From positions 62,001 through 126,000 of the forward strand of contig CAKSFR010000003.1 of the NCBI GenBank assembly GCA_934454635.1: a DNA stretch of 64,000 bases. Reading direction: 5' to 3'. How positions within the stretch are numbered: position 1 is the first letter of the stretch; every line of letters begins with the position of its first letter. The stretch is from an uncultured Ruminiclostridium sp. Its GTDB lineage: Bacteria; Bacillota; Clostridia; Oscillospirales; Ruminococcaceae. The position numbers and the translations under genes are program-made. Under the pieces are notes generated by a model. That model did no database searches. It saw only the letters and a program-made list of their open reading frames with translations, and was not told where the DNA came from. This document shows, one piece after another, positions 62,314 through 64,000 of this stretch.

Positions 62314-62738
62314 AAAGAGTATATGTGAACGAAGAATGGTGCTTGGGCTGCCATCTCTGCGAATATAACTGCGCTTATGCAAATTCCGGTATAAAGGATA
62401 TGGTAAAGGCGCTCAAGGGCAGGGAAATTTTTCCGCGTATCCGCGTCGAGGGCGACGATAAGATAACCTACGCGGTTTCCTGCCGCCACTGCACAGACCC
62501 GATGTGCGTGAAAAGCTGCATTTCCGGCGCGCTTCACTTTGAGGACGGCGCGGTTTGCATCGACCGCGACAAATGCGTCGGCTGTCTGACCTGTATTCTG
62601 GTTTGTCCCTACGGCGCTGTCGCACAGGGCGAAAACGGCGCGGTTCAGAAATGCGAGCTCTGCCTTAAAAACTCAAACGGCGCTCCCGCGTGCGCGGCGG
62701 GCTGTCCGAACAACGCAATAGTATACGAGGAGAGGTGA
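62310..62738 (+). CDS. Multi-cluster [4Fe-4S] ferredoxin subunit
   Basis: The 142-residue protein has four cysteine groups (CLGCHLCEYNC, CRHCTDPMCVKSC, CVGCLTCILVCP, CELCLKNSNG with CAAGCP), the HycB/DmsB-like arrangement for up to four clusters. It should carry electrons between the FAD oxidoreductase and the FMN subunit. Its ATG overlaps the preceding stop by four bases. Confidence 0.9.
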   Translation: MKRVYVNEEWCLGCHLCEYNCAYANSGIKDMVKALKGREIFPRIRVEGDDKITYAVSCRHCTDPMCVKSCISGALHFEDGAVCIDRDKCVGCLTCILVCPYGAVAQGENGAVQKCELCLKNSNGAPACAAGCPNNAIVYEER

Positions 62739-62743
62739 ACAAC

Positions 62744-63991
62744 GTGAAAAAATATGTTATTATCGGAAACGGAACAGCGGCTGCGGGCTGTGTTGAAGGT
62801 ATCCGCAGCATCGACAAGGACTGCGAGATCACCGTTATTTCCGCTGAAAATCACCCCGTTTACTGCCGCCCGCTGATTTCCTACTATCTTGAGGGAAAAA
62901 CCGACGTAGAGCGAATGAAATACCGCCCCGACGATTTTTATGAGAAAAACGGCTGCAAGGTTCTCTACGGAAGAGAAGCGAAGCGCATCGACGCGAAGAA
63001 TAAAAGGGTAACGCTCGACGACGGTGAAGTTGTCGAATACGACGCGCTCTGCAATGCGACGGGCTCGTCGCCGTTCGTTCCTCCCATGCAGGGACTTGAC
63101 AGCGTGAAGCAGAAGTTCACTTTTATGACGCTCGACGACACGCTCGCGATTGAAAAGGCGATAAAACCGACAAGCAGGGTGCTGATAATCGGCGCGGGAC
63201 TTATCGGACTGAAATGCGCCGAGGGACTTCACGGACGCGTAAAGAGCATTACGGTGTGCGACCTCGCCGACCGTGTTCTTTCAAGCATTCTTGACGAGGA
63301 AAGCGCGGCAGCTGTACAAAAACACCTTGAAAACAACGGCGTTTCATTCCTGCTCGGGGATTCGGCAACGAAGTTCGACGGAAACACAGCCGAAATGAAG
63401 AGCGGCGCGCAGGTCAAGTTCGACATTCTTGTGCTTGCGGTCGGCGTTCGTGCGAACACCTCGCTTGTAAGCGAAGCGGGCGGCGCGTGCAAAAGGGGCA
63501 TAACCGTTGACGAGCACATGAAAACTACCGTTAAGGACATCTACGCGGCGGGCGACTGCACGGAAAGCAAGGATATTTCAGACGGCAGCGTAAAGGTAAT
63601 GGCTCTGCTCCCGAACGCATATATTCAGGGTCACTGCGCAGGCGTGAATATGGCGGGCGGAAGCGAGGCTTTCGACAATGCGATACCGATGAACTCAATA
63701 GGCTTCTTCGGTCTGCACATAATGACTGCGGGAAGCAGAACGGACGAGGAAAACGGCGGTCAGGTGTTCGACGAAAGCGAAAACGGAAATATCAAGAAGC
63801 TTTTTGTTAAAAATGACAAACTCACAGGCTTTGTTCTGGTCGGAAACGTGGAAAGAACGGGAATTTACACCTCTCTGATACGTTCGCAGACGCCTTTAAG
63901 CTCGATAAACTTTGATTTTCTGCGGAAAAATCCGAATTTATTCTCATTTAGTACAAATTACCGTAGAAAAAATTTAGGAAGTGTGGTATAA
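62744..63991 (+). CDS. FAD/NAD(P)H-dependent oxidoreductase
   Basis: The 415-residue flavoprotein has an FAD motif IIGNGTAAAG (5-14), an NAD motif IIGAGLIGLKCAEGL and the second FAD motif DIYAAGDCTE, as in NADH oxidases and NirB-type reductases. In this operon it probably takes electrons from NAD(P)H and feeds the ferredoxin subunit. The start is GTG at 62744, eight bases after AGGAGAGG. A TATAAT close to its stop may start the next gene. Confidence 0.9.
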   Translation: MKKYVIIGNGTAAAGCVEGIRSIDKDCEITVISAENHPVYCRPLISYYLEGKTDVERMKYRPDDFYEKNGCKVLYGREAKRIDAKNKRVTLDDGEVVEYDALCNATGSSPFVPPMQGLDSVKQKFTFMTLDDTLAIEKAIKPTSRVLIIGAGLIGLKCAEGLHGRVKSITVCDLADRVLSSILDEESAAAVQKHLENNGVSFLLGDSATKFDGNTAEMKSGAQVKFDILVLAVGVRANTSLVSEAGGACKRGITVDEHMKTTVKDIYAAGDCTESKDISDGSVKVMALLPNAYIQGHCAGVNMAGGSEAFDNAIPMNSIGFFGLHIMTAGSRTDEENGGQVFDESENGNIKKLFVKNDKLTGFVLVGNVERTGIYTSLIRSQTPLSSINFDFLRKNPNLFSFSTNYRRKNLGSVV

Positions 63992-64000
63992 TATGTATAT

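Overview
The window reads as low-to-mid GC chromosomal DNA from a Gram-positive Clostridia member, most likely a Ruminococcus-like Oscillospiraceae. The reasons are an HrcA/CIRCE heat-shock system, a darA-holB-ricT block, type III glutamine synthetase, an Amt-PII fusion, a split archaeal-type glutamate synthase, CIRCE and cre-like operators, and many sigma-A promoters with exact 17-base spacing. I saw no rRNA, tRNA, CRISPR array, phage or complete insertion sequence.

Layout. 0-2.4 kb: ricT, holB and darA on the minus strand. 2.5-6.3 kb: a frameshifted lipoprotein gene, a GC-rich hairpin island and an orphan solute-binding lipoprotein. 6.5-16.9 kb: an EF-G-like GTPase, small membrane proteins, a second island, uraA-upp, typA and a MerR regulator. 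17-24 kb: a diguanylate cyclase and hrcA-grpE-dnaK-dnaJ. 24-27 kb: a third island, a paralogous solute-binding protein and a 26-residue cysteine-rich peptide gene. 27-31.4 kb: groES-groEL, a phosphoesterase and a run of five small unknown genes. 31.4-39.6 kb: hydrolase, murF, ddl, rluA, apgM-type mutase, MATE, HAD. 39.8-42.7 kb: sulfur assimilation (cysK, metY, Rrf2). 42.7-51.6 kb: DNA processing and housekeeping (dprA, ruvX, nudix, PHP, uvrC, rsmD, coaD). 51.8-54.9 kb: a metal-efflux operon. 55.3-64 kb: a nitrogen-assimilation block with amt-PII and glnN facing a four-gene glutamate synthase operon.

The nitrogen block works as a unit: Amt imports ammonium, GlnN makes glutamine and the split synthase converts glutamine plus 2-oxoglutarate to glutamate. 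Both divergent promoters run straight into an intrinsic terminator, and the two transcripts begin with nearly the same bases, which points to shared antitermination control.

The least explained features are three intergenic islands built from perfect inverted repeats separated by only about 3 bases, a family of roughly 90-106-base MITE-like repeats, two orphan solute-binding lipoproteins carrying an inserted zinc ribbon, and a complete tiny transcription unit for a four-cysteine peptide. Several small genes (26, 30, 39 and 51 residues) were found by direct reading. All similarity statements come from motif recognition by eye, without database searches.
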